From Haemaphysalis longicornis (taxonomy: Eukaryota; Arthropoda; Arachnida; Ixodida; Ixodidae): a stretch of 64,000 nt of DNA. Where the stretch lies: NCBI GenBank assembly GCA_013339765.2, contig CM023450.1, positions 99,923,920-99,987,919 of the forward strand, given 5' to 3'. The position numbers and the translations under genes were made by a program. Below the pieces are notes generated by a model. The model did no database searches, had not been told where the DNA came from, and was given only the letters and a program-made list of their open reading frames with translations. Shown in pieces: positions 24,690 through 36,442 of this stretch. Within the stretch, counting starts at the first letter, position 1, and each line of letters starts with the position of its first letter.

Positions 24690-24945
24690 GTCGAAGAGTA
24701 ACGAAAGGTTCAGTAGACGGTGCCCGAGCAGTGAAACGCGGTAAAAAAGAATTGACCTGTAAAAACCTCCAGCGTGTTTATCGTGGGGGGAGCGAAACGT
24801 GAGGGGAAGAGTGTAAGGGGTGGGTGGGAAGAAAAAGAAGGCATTTAGATGGCAGAGGTGGCAGAAGAGAATCGTCTTTCGACGACATTTGCAGCGAAAT
24901 AAGCAAATGCACGGCTGATTGGTTGTATGTTGTTTACATTTTCTA
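24690..24945 (+). mobile_element. Partial copy of the (TCTG)n-family repeat (3' part only)
   Basis: CGAAAGGTTC, GCAGTGAAACGCGGTAAA, ACCTCCAGCGTGT, GAAGGCATTTA and ATCGTCTTTCGACGACATTTG follow the order seen in the right half of the copy at 3690-4460. It lacks the (TCTG)n half and stops a few bases before the pogo-like element at 24954. Confidence 0.6.
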
Positions 24946-24953
24946 ATTTTATA

Positions 24954-26987
24954 CAGGGGAACCCCGCTGATACGTCCCCCAGACTTACGACTACCCGCTT
25001 CTTACAGCGGATAACCTTGGTCGCGGAAAACTGCCCATAGAAACAAGGTATTAAAAACCCCGATGATATGACGCTTGGGTGCACGCAGTACGCTTCTTAC
25101 GACGGACTCTGGCGTGGATAAACCGGCGTTTTTCCCGTATTTTACACCGCTTCGCCACCTCGACCCGACCTTCTCTATTCTTAACCCCCGTTTGACGCTG
25201 CTTGATGAGCAAAGATCCGCAGGCGGGCCTGACCTCTTGCTGAACAGACGCAAGCAAGCAGGCGGGTATTCGCGAGCGGGAGTTAACCTGCGACGCCCCA
25301 CGCGGCAGCAGCACGCCAACGCGCCAACCGCGATAAGTCGAAGTTCAGGTGGCAGGTGAACCGTAAATTTCAAGTTCCCATCGAGCCGCCGGCGAACGCG
25401 AAAACACATACGACTCAACCCCACGGCGATGACCGAACACCCGCTTTTCCAGCCCGCTCAGTCCAAGTTTCTTCCTTTCACGACGCTCTCTCTCCCTATA
25501 TCGCTGCTCTCTGCTTATCAGTGTCTTTCAAACACGATTGTCATTCCGCCTCTTTCTTTGCTAGAATGCCTCAATTCACGCCTGTCTGCCGCGAGGGTGG
25601 AGACATGTACACGTTGGCACCGCCATTTCGGGTCACTCGCTGGCCGCCGCAGCAGGTCACTGTAGCAAGACTGCGCTATAATTGTCGTTGCAACATGGTT
25701 TACTCACGAAGTTTTAATCATCTTATCTCTTTCGCGTTGCTGGGTCTTGTGGGAAGTGAAAACAGTTATGTGTTGAGCACTTCGACTAAATAGCGACTGC
25801 ACGGGCCCGTTTAAAGGGTATCTCCACCATGTATGTCAATGTCGTTTTTCTTTCATCTCCGCCTTGTACTATGGTTCGTTTCGCGTGGCCTTGGCAATTT
25901 CACACTCGCATGTTGCTCTCTCAATTCGTTTGACCACGTCGTCCTTATGTCGCGCGCGCAAGGCTGGCGGGTTATACATAGGGCCTGACGGCACGGGTGT
26001 CACGTAGCGTGCAGCGCTTGGCTGGAGGGCTAGCGCTGGACGCCAAGGAGATGAGGGGGGCACAACATATGAGTCGCTTTTTATAGACGATAGTCTTTCT
26101 TGGGCTACTTAAACCCAGAAATTTTGGTCTGTCTGTATGTCTGTCCGTCTGTCTGTCTGTAACTCGATTCAGCCACCCGGCCAAAGTAAAATTGATATAC
26201 CGCAATAGTCTTATATACTCACAGCCAAATGTAAACGTCTAAGCCCGGTTTATATGTTCATACTTGTCAACTTTGTTTCACAAGAACAAGACATTACGCA
26301 AATATAAGACAGGAAATTAGTACACAAGGAATATTTACAGTGTTCCTTTATTAAAAAATTCATGGATGCTTGCTTTTCGATAACAAATGATATTCTACAT
26401 CTACTGCAGAAAACCGCCGCCTCCTGGCGGCGTATGAAAAATCACGCGGGAACAGCAACGAAAGGTTCCACTAGCTAGTTTCACGTTCTCCTTGGAACGC
26501 ACGTGGAGCACGGCCACGCGGTTCTATAAACCTTGTAGTCGGCCGCGTATACACTCACGCGCGTCTCCGCCGTACTGCAGCGCTGGCATCGAGGAACCCG
26601 GCCTGTAGCAGTGGAACGCGGTAAATTCAAATCGCCTTGCGCAAACCTTATGTGTTTACCTTGGGATGAGCGCGAGAGTACCGGAACAGCATGAGAGGTG
26701 AGCGGGAAAGCAAGGGGGCATTTCCTTGGCAATGTCTACAAAGACTATCGTCTTTTGACGAAATTTGCGACGAAAGGAGGAGATACGCGGCCAATTTTTT
26801 ATACTTATAATTTAATCGTAAGGGTCGCAAATCACGCGAGAAAGCGCTAAATATCGTAGTTTAAATAAGTTCTTAGCCCAACTGTCGGGTGAGACCGTCT
26901 ACAGGTCAGCCTTTACCCGCACCGCACCCCGGTCATACGATGCTCTCTCGCGGTCCCTTCAAAAGTCGTATTATCGGGGTTCCACTG
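24954..26987 (+). mobile_element. pogo-like non-autonomous DNA transposon, copy A (interrupted)
   Basis: Starts CAGGGGAACCCCG and ends with the complement of CAGTGGAACCCCG; TA dinucleotides flank both ends. The interior is collinear with the element at 27535-28880, including CCGCTTCTTAC, GGATAAACCGGCGTTTTTCCC, GCAAGCAAGCAGGCGGGTA and TGAGACCGTCTAC. A (TCTG)n repeat is nested at 26085-26795. Frames on both strands are shared shadows without transposase motifs; the CG-rich interior is non-coding. Confidence 0.8.
26085..26795 (+). mobile_element. (TCTG)n-family interspersed repeat, copy 2, nested in the pogo-like element
   Basis: Begins near GACGATAGTCTTTC and CTTGGGCTACTTAAAC and ends near AAGACTATCGTCTTTTG. 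It interrupts sequence that is continuous in the sister element at 27535-28880. Internal landmarks match copies 1 and 3. The exact ends are uncertain by about 20 bases. Confidence 0.78.
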
Positions 26988-27530
26988 TATCTGAAACAAC
27001 GAGGCGAATAGGACGCGCATATTCACGCTTTTACATAACAGTTCCCTATCGAAGGAAATTGTTTAACTGGTCCTATTAAACGGAATTATGGAACAGGAAC
27101 TCGTTCCGACGGGAACTCGTTCAGACGAAATTCACTCAGAAAGAAACCGCTTCAGATGAGAACCCGTTTCAACCAGAGCAGTTGTAAGTTGAACCTGTAT
27201 GACCAACCAGTTTAAAAACCGTTAATGAGTAGTCTCATCAACAGGTCGACACCTTTTGCTTGTCTTGCGTTAGTCACTTTTTATTCATCATAATCATCAG
27301 AATGTGTTAGACAGCAATCTGATGAATATGCTCGTGTTTACAAGCAGAACACTGCAGTATGAGGGCGTTTTTTTTTGTAATCGACAAAGGCAACATGCTT
27401 TCCACTTTATTTTCTTCTGATGTGTCCAGGCACGCCAGGTAGAGTAAGCTTTTTGATAGTCTGTTGGGGACATCTTGTCCATTGCATGCGCTAAGGCGAA
27501 GTGGTCAAGCATCCCTGCAGAGCAAAATAT
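26988..27530. other. Spacer with GAACTCGTTC-type inverted motifs
   Basis: 27090-27180 holds repeated GGAACTCGTTC and AACCCGTTTC motifs. There is no gene. The apparent minus-strand frame 27297-27719 runs into the neighbouring transposon. Confidence 0.5.
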
Positions 27531-27534
27531 GGTA

Positions 27535-28880
27535 CAATGGAACCCCGCTGGTACGTCCCCCGGACGTACAACAACCCGCTTCTTACGACGGATCACGGCG
27601 TTCCCAGCAAAGTCTCCATAGAAACAATGCGTTAAAAACCTCGATGACATGACCCTCGGGTGCATGCAGTCCGCTTCATACGACGGACCCTGGTGCGGAT
27701 AAACCGGCGTTTTTCCCATATATTACCCCGCTCCGCCGCCTCGTCCCGACCCTTATTTATTCTGAACACCCAGTTTGACGCTGCTTGATGTGCATAGCTC
27801 CGCATGTGGGCCAGACCCTGCTGAACAGACGCAAGCAAGCAGGCGGGTACTCGTGAGCGGGAGTTAACCTTCGATGGCCCCATGCGGCAGCAGTACGCCG
27901 ACGCACCGACCGCGAGAAGTCAGAAGTTCAGGTGGCAGGTGGGCAGTGATTTTGAAGTTTCCATTGAGCCGCCGACGAATGCGAAAACATACGACGCAAC
28001 CCCACGGCGATGACCGAATACCCGCTTTTCCTGCCCGCTCTCTTCAAGTTCCTTATTTCACGACGCTCTCTCTCCCTATATCTTTGCTCACTGCTTAGTC
28101 TTCCAAAGCCACATTGTCACAACGCTCCTTTCATTGCTAGTGTGCCGCGATTCACACGCGTCCGCCGCAAGGGTGGAGAGCACGGGTGGAGACACGTGCA
28201 TTCAAGTTGGCACCGCCATTTTGGGTCACTCGCTGGCCGCCACAGCAAGAACGGTAGCAAGACCGCGCTATAATTTTCGCCGCAACGCGGTTTACTCGGC
28301 AAGTTTGAATTATCTTATGTATTTCATTTTGCTGTGTTTTGTGGGAAACAAAAGCAGCCACGCGTTGAGCACTTTGACCCAATAGCAACGTCACGGGACC
28401 ATTCAAATGGTGTCTCTACCATGTACAGGAATGTCTTCTTTTTCATCTCCACCTTGTACTATCGTTAGTTTCGCTTAGCCTTAACAGTTTCACAGTCGCT
28501 TTTCCCTTCACAATTTGTCGGAACACATCGGCGTTATCTCGCTCACGCAAGGCGCCGGGCTGGCGAACTATAAATAGTTCCGGACGGCACGGGTGTCGCG
28601 TAGCCCGCGGCGCTTAGCAGGCGGGCTAGCTCGGACGTCGTGAAGAGGAGGAGGGACAGACATGGGCGTTTCTTTTTTTAAAACTTGGGATTTCAGCTAA
28701 AGATACGCAAATCATGCGAGGACACGCTAAATATAGTAGTTTAAATAAGGTCTTAGCCCACCTGTCGCGTGAGACCGTCTACTAGGCCGGCATTTTCCCG
28801 CACCCCGGTAGTATACAACACCCCGGTCATACGACACTTTCTCGCGGTCCCTTGAAAGTCGTATTATCGGGGTTCCACTG
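27535..28880 (+). mobile_element. pogo-like non-autonomous DNA transposon, copy B (uninterrupted)
   Basis: Full-length 1,346-bp copy bounded by TA (27533-27534 and 28881-28882) with termini CAATGGAACCCCG and the complement of CAGTGGAACCCCG. Same orientation as copy A and only 547 bp away from it. No transposase was recognised, so mobilisation would need a pogo-type enzyme in trans. Confidence 0.82.
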
Positions 28881-29044
28881 TAATGCTTTTTTTATTCACC
28901 ATTGTACGAATGAAACATCCACATGTTCTAGTTTGAATAATTGTGCCCGTATTCCGCACATAGAAGAGTTCACACTTCGTGCATACGGACATTAATTTGT
29001 AACGTGAACACGGGAAGAAAGACAGCAAGCACGTCAAAAAAAAA

Positions 29045-30492
29045 GGCAAGAGCGGGAAGGCCCGGCGTAAGAAGATGTTTGGGGACGAATACATGCGCTT
29101 TGAAAGAAATTCAAGGGGGCAAAGCACCTGGTGAGGATCAGATAACAGCAGACCTCTTGAAGGATGGCGGGCAAATTTTACTAGAAAAACTGGTAAACCT
29201 GCATACGCAATACCTAATGACCGTGAGTGTACCGGGATCTTGGAAGAACGCGAACAACATCCTAATCCATTATAAAAATGACATGAAGGACTTGAAAAAT
29301 TACAGGCCGCGCAGCTTACTGTCAGTCATCTACAAGGTACTTACCAAGGTAATCGCTAATAGAATTTCTGCCAGCTTAGATTTCAGTCAACCTAATGAAC
29401 AACCAGGGTTTCGTAAAGGCTATTCAACAATAGACCATATTCAGAGATCAATCAGATGACAGAGAAATGCGCAGAGTATAATAAACCTCCATTATAGCCT
29501 TCATAGATTATCAGGAAGCATTTGACTCGGTCAAAACCTCAGCAGTCATGCAGGCATTGCGGGATCAGCGTGTAGACGAGAATTACGTAAAAATACTAGA
29601 GGATATCTACAGTAGGTCCACAGCTACCATAGTTCTCCATAAAAAGAGCAGTAAAATACCTATAATGAAGGACGTCAGGCAAGGAGACGCAATGTCTGCA
29701 ATGTTATTCGCAGCATGTTTCCAAGAGGTATTCAGTAACATTTGATTGGGAAAAGGTGGGGGTAAGGGTTAATGGAGAATACCCCAGTAACCGCAGATTT
29801 TCTGATGACGTTGCTTTTCTAAGTAACACGGGGCCGAATCGCAAAGCATGATTACTGCACTGGACAAGGAGAGTAGTATCGTGGGCCTGAAAATGAATAT
29901 GCAGACAACTAATGTAACGCTTAATCGCCTCTGGAGAGCACAATGGTTGGAGGTGGCGAGGCAGTGTAAGTGGTAAGCGAATATATCTACTTAGGCCAGG
30001 TTGTGACCCCAGATCCCAACCATGAGGCGGAAATAATTCGAAGGATAAGAATGGGCTGGAGTGAATTCGGCAGGAATTCTCAGATAATGAATGGCAGCCT
30101 ACCATTGTCCCTGAAGAGGAAAGTGTTTAAACAGCTGCATCTTATCCGTACGCACCTACGGGGCAAAAAGGTTGCCAGGCTCTCTAAACGGGTTCAACCT
30201 AAATTGAAAACGATTCAGCGAGCAATTGAACGCACTGTGATAGGTGTAACTTTAAGGGACAAGAGAGCGGAGAGAGTCAGGGAACAAAGGCGCGTTAAGG
30301 ACATATTGGTAGCAACTAAGAAGAAATGGGCGCGGGCAAGACGGGCATCTATGGGAGAGGTCTTCGCCCTACAGTAGGCGTCGGTAGCCGATCGCGGAGG
30401 CCACGCGTAAACAGGCTGATGCTGCTTCTGCTGCTCTTGATATTGATGATGATGATGTTGATGATGATGATGACGATGACGATGATGATGAT
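29045..30492 (+). mobile_element. RTE-like LINE, 5'-truncated, reverse transcriptase pseudogene
   Basis: Reading frames are broken but collinear with an RTE-type reverse transcriptase. GGKAPGEDQITADLL lies in 28941-29459, followed by NYRPRSLLSVIYKVLTKVIANRI and FRKGYSTIDHI. An IDYQEAFDSV motif A lies near 29500-29535, VRQGDAMSAMLF (motif B) at about 29670-29706, and FSDD in place of Y/FADD near 29800. The C-terminal part at 29970-30377 has YIYLGQVVTPDPNHEAEI, RIRMGWSEFG and ERTVIGVTLRD. A GAT-rich simple tail at 30417-30492 is typical of RTE 3' ends. The endonuclease domain is missing and stops/frameshifts separate the blocks, so it is inactive. Confidence 0.85.
30417..30492. repeat. (GAT)n/(GATGAC)n LINE tail
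   Basis: CTG units grade into GAT units at the 3' end of the RTE-like element. The sequence before it resembles, in reverse, the element at 47755-48140. Confidence 0.85.
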
Positions 30493-30924
30493 ATGACATG
30501 CACTCAAAGCCAAATCCTCTGAATGAGAAAAAACCTCTTCCCTGCAGCCCAACGCTTTTCTCGCCAAATCCTTAGCCAACGTAAGCTCGCTCCTGGGATG
30601 CATTCTTGCTTCGCCAATACCTTTGGCCTAAGAGGCTACTCCGGCGCACAAACCGCTCTCCAGACGCAACAATTTTTTCAGACGTATTTGAAACTGAAAC
30701 TGAAACCTCTCCTCGCACAACACCTCGCTTATTAGAATAAACCTGCCTTGACATTTACTCTTTCCATTTCACTAGAAAAGAAATTCGCAAAATGGTTGTA
30801 TGAGCCTTTAAATTTATGGCGTCACAGTCTACCCACCTGCTCTAATTAAACCACACGGCTTAAACTTTTTCCGCATGTCACCCACTAACTGGTCCCTATC
30901 CTCCGCAAATTAAAACTTGGTCTC
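30493..30924. other. No recognisable gene
   Basis: Nothing supportable was seen. Confidence 0.5.
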
Positions 30925-31056
30925 CCATCTGGTTCTTGAACGATGTGTCACCGATCACACAACCTACGCACTCTGTAAAACTCACGTACACCATCTGGTT
31001 CTTGAACGATGTGTCACAGATCACACAACCTACGCACTCTGTAAAACGCGCTTACA
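30925..31056. repeat. Tandem duplication, two 66-bp units
   Basis: CCATCTGGTTCTTGAACGAT starts at 30925 and 30991. The units differ at only a few positions, implying a recent duplication. Confidence 0.92.
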
Positions 31057-31354
31057 ATGTTTTACACTGTTCGCATTAGTACATTTTTAAACGCCGTAAA
31101 TAAGCCACGTAATTTAAACTTCGCTTTCCCGTCAGGGATGACATGCTTCACCTACCCTGCAAATTTTAAACCTCTCCACATTGATGTACTTTGAAAAAGC
31201 AGGCAACCATTTTACGCCTTTCTCTTTATAATGCCTCCAAATAAACAAAAAAGTGCATTTAATAATCTACTCCCCACCCCCCAAAAATACAATTTACCAC
31301 CATCAACACTGGCGTTTACTTTATTTGTACAAATTGAAACTTTATGCACCGTTT

Positions 31355-31690
31355 TTTTAAAGCGGAGCTTCCTATGCCTAAGTGATGGCGACGTTGCCCC
31401 AAAACGCACTGCAGAAAAGCGAACCTTCGCTGACGATGATGATCGTGGATGAAGTGAAAGATGGGTGAAAGGCGAACTTCTCTGTGTTTCAAAGCCAATG
31501 TCTTCAAAGTTCGAAATCCAAATCGTTCCTCCCTAAACGCGCTGCAATAATGTCAACTTACACAATGTGTTTCCATAAAGGCACATTAAGCGCCTTAAAA
31601 GAAAAAAAAACGCTTCCCGTGGTCGGAATCGAACCTGGGACCCTCGCGTTATGAAGCCGATGTCCATCCGATTGCGTCATTCCTTTATTT
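31355..31690 (-). mobile_element. tRNA-derived SINE, AAAACGCACTGCAG family, copy 1
   Basis: The minus-strand head has an A box (TGACGCAATCGG, 31679-31668) and B box (GGTTCGATTCC, 31635-31625), with TTCAT in the anticodon-loop position like an elongator tRNA-Met. The body toward 31355 contains a GATGATGATC stretch and CAAAACGCACTGCAG. Similar elements lie at 34595-34860 and 39335-39575. It is not a functional tRNA, because the acceptor stem does not pair. Confidence 0.65.
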
Positions 31691-31739
31691 TTTTCTACTG
31701 CATGGAAAACTGCACTTATTACAGCGTACAAAAGTTATG

Positions 31740-34215
31740 AGTCATCCAAGAAGATGCACATCACTGCAGCTAAAATATTCCGTCCGTCAAAACTCCGGCA
31801 AGCAGACGCACGCGTCCAACAGATACAGCCATTCTGGTGGGTCATTTTGCGCCGCATAACTGCTCCGCACCAACGCAGCTTGCTCCCGAAAAATGAACTT
31901 CGTTGGGCGAGGGGGTTCCGCGTGCCTGTCCATCATGCGGCACTTCCACAAGCTATACAATCCCATCACAATAAATATATCATAGGGCACTCCAGTAACA
32001 TCTCGAAAAGGCAAGAACCGAATTGTATAAGGGGTAATGTCCATGTCCTTTTTAAGAGTTCGTTGCAACACATCCCAGAAAAACACCGCATCCCGGCACA
32101 AAACAAAGCAATGATCTATGGTTTCAGGTTGACTGCATAAACGGCAATTGTCAGACCAAGGAATAGACATTCCTTTGTCGCGCAACCATGTTTTCACTGG
32201 TAGTTTTGATGTATGCAGCTTAAAGAAAAACGTTTTTGCATTTGAAGGAAGACACATACGTGTGGCACGCTTCAAAACACTGTCCTTATGGTGGCCAATT
32301 TAAGGCTGGCGATAAACCATCACTGGAAACAGACTCTAATAAAGTGTTCGTCAAAGCCTTCCTGGAAAGTGTAAACGGATATTGCAGGAAAAACCTCGCA
32401 GTAAGGAAATGAAAGGTGTGGACCACCTACTTTAAAAAACCCCATAGCGGCTTCGTACTAACTTCACCAGTGGAGACAAGCTAAAACGGTAAATGAAAAC
32501 TTATGCGCTGTTGAATAACATTTAGCAGAAGTGGATGATGCGTCACCTTATAGAAGAACAACCGAGATACAAGCTGGTGTACAAACAAATGTGTCAGCCC
32601 AGCACCCCCAGACACTAATGGAAGAAACAAATTGTCCCTACGCATAGGTTCCCATTGAGACCCCCACACAAATTTCGCGAAAACTCTATGTACAGCTTGT
32701 ACTTTAGAACGCGCACAATGAAGTACTTGCAGCACATAAACAAGCTTTGCGACAAGAAAGACATTACAAACCAGCGCACAAGCAAACACACAAAGTTCTC
32801 GCCCCATCCATGCCTGAGAGGCTCGCTTGACTTTTTGGAGTGCCAATGACCAATGCGGCCCGGTGTTTCGTATTTGGTGCAAAGGTACACCTAGGTATTG
32901 AAGTGCGTCCTTATCCCAAGTAATGCCAGCAAATAAGGAGGGCTTCGCACCCCATTCACCAAACCAAAATCCCTTTGTTTTTGTTTTTTTCATATTCACA
33001 GCCACTCCAGACGCGTCACAAAACTGCCTGGTCAGATTAAGGGCTTCTTGAACGCTTTTTTTATCAACACAAAATTAGGCAATGTCATCCGCGTAAGCAA
33101 GAACCTTAACCTCGCGGGGTAGTGAGGAAAAACCCCGTACTCTTTGAATCTGCTGAATACTAAGACACAAAGGTTCGTGGTATAAGACAAACAACAAGGG
33201 AGAAAGGGGGCAGCCCTGTTTAACGGACGACTTAATTGAAAAAAAAATGTGTGGTGCACTGTTTGTAACAAAGCTGAATATCTTTCTCACAATATATCCC
33301 CTAAATTTGCCGCTGTCGATAGTGCAAATAGAAAGTCATGAGAAACGCGATCAAATGCTTTTGAAAGGTCAATTTGGATAAGGGCCACCTGCTCTGCCGA
33401 ATCAGACACACACTCCAATATTGAACCAGCAACGTGTATGTTTGTTTGAATGCTCCTACCTCGAATACCGCAAGTTTGGTGAGGTCCTACTAAACTAGTG
33501 ATGACAAGTTGGAGGCGCCTAGATAAAATTTTTGCAGAAATTTTATAATCTACATTGCGGAGAGATATTGGCCGATAGCCGTCAACCGATTTCAGCTTTT
33601 GTTCATCTTGCGTTTTCGGAATTAAAACTGTGTGTCCTGAATAAAAGGTTAGCGGCAAAACGTCATGGTCGTATGCTGCTGTGAATATGTCTAACAGAAC
33701 GGGAGCAAGGAAAGCAGAGAACTTCGATAAAACTTTCCACTCAAACCATCTGGCCCAGGGGTCTTGTTTGTCTTAAGGTCAGAGATGGCAGCCTTTACTT
33801 CTTCGAGTGTAATAGGCCCAGAAATCAGAGCGCACTCATCGACTGTCAGCTTAGGCGGTAAATCAATGAGGGAGCTATATTCCTGCCCCCGATCCAATAG
33901 ACTTGACCCCTCAAATAGTGTGCTGTAATGGTAATGGAAAGCACTAGCAATTTCAGCTGCTTCGGTGTACCTAATACCTTTATGTTGAATTTCAATTACT
34001 TCCTTTGCAAGTGCTGACTCCCGCTCATCACTTAGTGAACGACGACTGGGGTAGCTATCAAAACTTTTTCAGTTCTCGACCGAATTAGAGCGTCATGGTA
34101 TTTTTCGGTAACATATTGCTGAAGTTGTGCTTTAACAATGCCAATTTCCTCTACATCTGATCCCGGACTGACCGCTTCGAGTTCATGAAGCCAACTAATG
34201 TACGAGCTAGTACAA
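31740..34215 (-). mobile_element. Tx1/L1-like LINE, 5'-truncated ORF2 pseudogene (reverse transcriptase and zinc-binding C-terminus)
   Basis: Reading down the minus strand: SWLHELE...LQQYVTEKYHDAL and SYPSRRSLSDER (34200-34030), EEVKAAISDLKTNKTPGPDG (33830-33750), GYRPISLRNVDYKISAKIL and IDLSKAFDRVSHDF, motif A (33590-33310). Then KQGCPLSPLLF, motif B, and AYADDIA, motif C (33230-33075). The thumb and connection region is 33005-32481. A C-x2-C-x7-H-x4-C zinc-binding motif (CRLC...H...C) lies in 32275-31787, ending LLDACVCLPEF. At least three frameshifts and one in-frame TAA directly after YADDIA inactivate it; catalytic residues are still readable. The endonuclease and ORF1 are absent. Confidence 0.88.
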
Positions 34216-34224
34216 GACAGTTAA

Positions 34225-34570
34225 CACACCAAATAAACTCTAACAGACAGCAAAGGGTAAGCACGTCAGTACAACAAAGATCGGCACCATTTCAAAACTC
34301 AGGCAAGCAAACGCACGCATCCAAAAGAGGCAGCCACTCCGGTGGATCACTCTGCGCAGCATAAACGCTCCGCAACTCCCGAAAAATGTACTTGGGTGCC
34401 CTAGGGGGTTTTGCATGCCGATCAGTCATGCGGCACCTCCATAAGCTAGACAATCCTAGGAGAACAAAAACGTCCTCAAATGGCAAGAATCGAATGCTGC
34501 ACGGGATGATGTCAATGTCTTGTTTTAGTGTCCATTCCGTTGCAACACCTCCCAAAAAGACACGCCCGAA
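34225..34570 (-). mobile_element. Second copy of the Tx1/L1-like LINE: 3' end only
   Basis: The minus-strand frame 34555-34292 repeats the C-terminus of the neighbour (DIDI...IRFLPF, LWRCRMTDRHAKPPR, YAAQSDPPEWLPLLDACVCLPEF). It is severely 5'-truncated and its 3' end abuts the truncated 5' end of the larger copy, in the same orientation. Several substitutions separate the two, so this is an independent insertion and not a recent tandem duplicate. Confidence 0.8.
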
Positions 34571-34594
34571 TTAGTTCGAATTTTGAACTTTGAC

Positions 34595-34860
34595 TTTGAC
34601 TCAGGTTGCATGAGAGAAACCACCGCATTTTAGCCATCTTTTTCGTAAAAAGGAGGCTTTCATAAAAGCGAATCTCTAGTGTACCCACTGATGCCGTTGT
34701 ACACCAATACGCCCTGCAAAAAAAGCCAACTTTCTCTGACGATGATAATGATGATCATGGGTAGAGTGAAAGAAAAGAGAGGCTTTCCGTGGCTGGAGTC
34801 GAACCTGGGTCCCTCGCTTTATGATGTCGGCGTCTATCCGATTGCTCTATTTCGACATGG
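34595..34860 (-). mobile_element. tRNA-derived SINE, copy 2
   Basis: Minus-strand A box near 34849-34838 and B box GGTTCGACTCC at 34805-34795. The body has a GATGATAATGATGATC stretch. The far end near 34600 resembles the foldback unit at 40167-40241 (TTTGAACTTTGA, GTTGCATGAGAGAAA). Confidence 0.6.
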
Positions 34861-35670
34861 TCCTAAGCGACGACCAAGAAGCAGGTACCGATTCGCGCCG
34901 TACACCCCAAACCCAAACGTTAGGCCTACGGAGTGCACGGCCGAGAGTTGCTGTTGGTGTTCTATAAATGTGGTGCGTACCTCCAGAGTAGCACATACTC
35001 GCAGTGTGGGCGTCATGGAAAAGCTTCGCGTTCAACCATCATCGTCGTTAGACGGAGGGGTGCATGATTTTTTTTTTTTTTTTCAAAGTCGCCGGAAAAC
35101 ATGGTTTTAAGGCTTTGGAGTTCTTGCGTTAGGATTTTTTTTTTTTTTTTTTTCAAAGGCGCACTTGACTCATATTCTCGTAACTGTGGCAAGACACGAC
35201 GCGCAACAGGCCAAACATTCTGCGCTGATGTGAAGTATTCTCTGAATTCTTTTTTCTTTCAAGACAAGGAGCAGGCGTTCCGTATACGTTTCGCACAATG
35301 CCGCAACACGGGGCGAAAATCCACAATTAATAACTTTTTTGAAAAAGCTTATGTAACCTACAGGTCTGAAACTTTGCCCCTTCATCACCCCTAACGATTC
35401 CCTTATTGAGCAAAATTGAAACACGGTATACGAGTTTGGTGCTGGCCCTGTTGGGGCTCTTCTGTCGGTGGATCATTTTTTTTTATTTCCCAGGCCAGCG
35501 GAAATCACCCGGGGATGCTTTTCAGCGCCACTGTAGTGGCAAGAACAGCTGCTTTCTGAAAAATAACAAAGAAAAGAAGATGTGCGCCTTGTACAAACGT
35601 ACGACTCTTCCGTGAAATTATTCAATTTTTACTGCGTCTGAATTTGTTTATGACACTGCTTCAGGTGCCT
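34861..35670. other. No recognisable gene; two long T runs
   Basis: T runs at 35068-35082 and 35136-35153. Nothing else supportable was seen. Confidence 0.5.
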
Positions 35671-35674
35671 TTAA

Positions 35675-36117
35675 AGAGGGACCCTGCAACACTTCTTTCA
35701 ACTTTTTTGACATCTAAAATGCTTGCAGAATGTAGTCACCCAGTACTTAAATTAAGGGGTGAAAAAGTACCTCAGCCAAAAATAACTGCTCTATGCCCAT
35801 CAGAAAACGTGTAAACTTCCTAAAAAAATTCTCAATTTCCCGGGCTTGACTTTCTTCGACGGTTTGAATTACGTCTCTAAGGCCATGTAGCGGCTGTTGA
35901 CCGGTTTTCCTAGAGTTGCAGAAATTAACGCTCTTCGATAGCAACTTTGAAAAAAAAAAAGAAAGCCACGAAAACAAAGCAGAAATGGAAGGCGTACCTA
36001 ATGCGACGAGCAAGTCACGCAGTGCCGCTCCGCGCTGGCGATAACTATAGCTTTCGCAGTGGTTCCAGACGCGAAGGAAACAGTGAAAGCGCTCATCGAA
36101 AGTGTTTCAGGGTCCGT
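35675..36117 (+). mobile_element. TTAA-flanked MITE, AGGGACCCTG family, copy 2
   Basis: TTAA at 35671-35674 and 36118-36121 flank ends AGAGGGACCCTGC and CAGGGTCCGT. The interior (CACCCAGTACTTAAATTA, AAGTACCTCAGCC, TGCCCATCAGA) is collinear with 9174-9627 (inverted there) and 57551-57790. About 443 bp, non-coding. Confidence 0.82.
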
Positions 36118-36403
36118 TTAAGTCATATCATGCCGCGTTTCTAGTGTTAGGTCTCGAATGCATTTAGCAGTAACCAAGTTATCTTCGAATTTCTGGGCGC
36201 GGCAACGCGTGCGGGTGCACATTCAGCATATATTTAAAACAAAGCCCACTTGTTAATAAATGGGTTTGATCTCAGGCCGTACGAGAATTCTGGGCAGGGC
36301 ACCTTAACTACCCGTTCACTGTTGTAATTCGCGTTCTAAAACGTACACCCTAAAGCAAACCTTCCTACGTATCGCTGCCAACATTACTCGAAATGACGCT
36401 GAA
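36118..36403. other. 3' flank of the membrane-protein gene, nothing recognised
   Basis: Short interval between the TTAA MITE and the poly(A) signals of the gene, so the MITE sits about 290 bp downstream of the gene. Confidence 0.5.
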
Positions 36404-36416
36404 TTTATTGTTTATT
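36404..36416 (-). terminator. Twin AATAAA polyadenylation signals after the membrane-protein gene
   Basis: On the minus strand AATAAA occurs at 36416-36411 and again at 36409-36404, about 27 and 34 bases after the TGA. This spacing is typical of a compact arthropod 3' UTR and supports 36443-36820 as a genuine last exon. Confidence 0.55.
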
Positions 36417-36442
36417 GACCATTTTAGATACTATTTCTCGAT

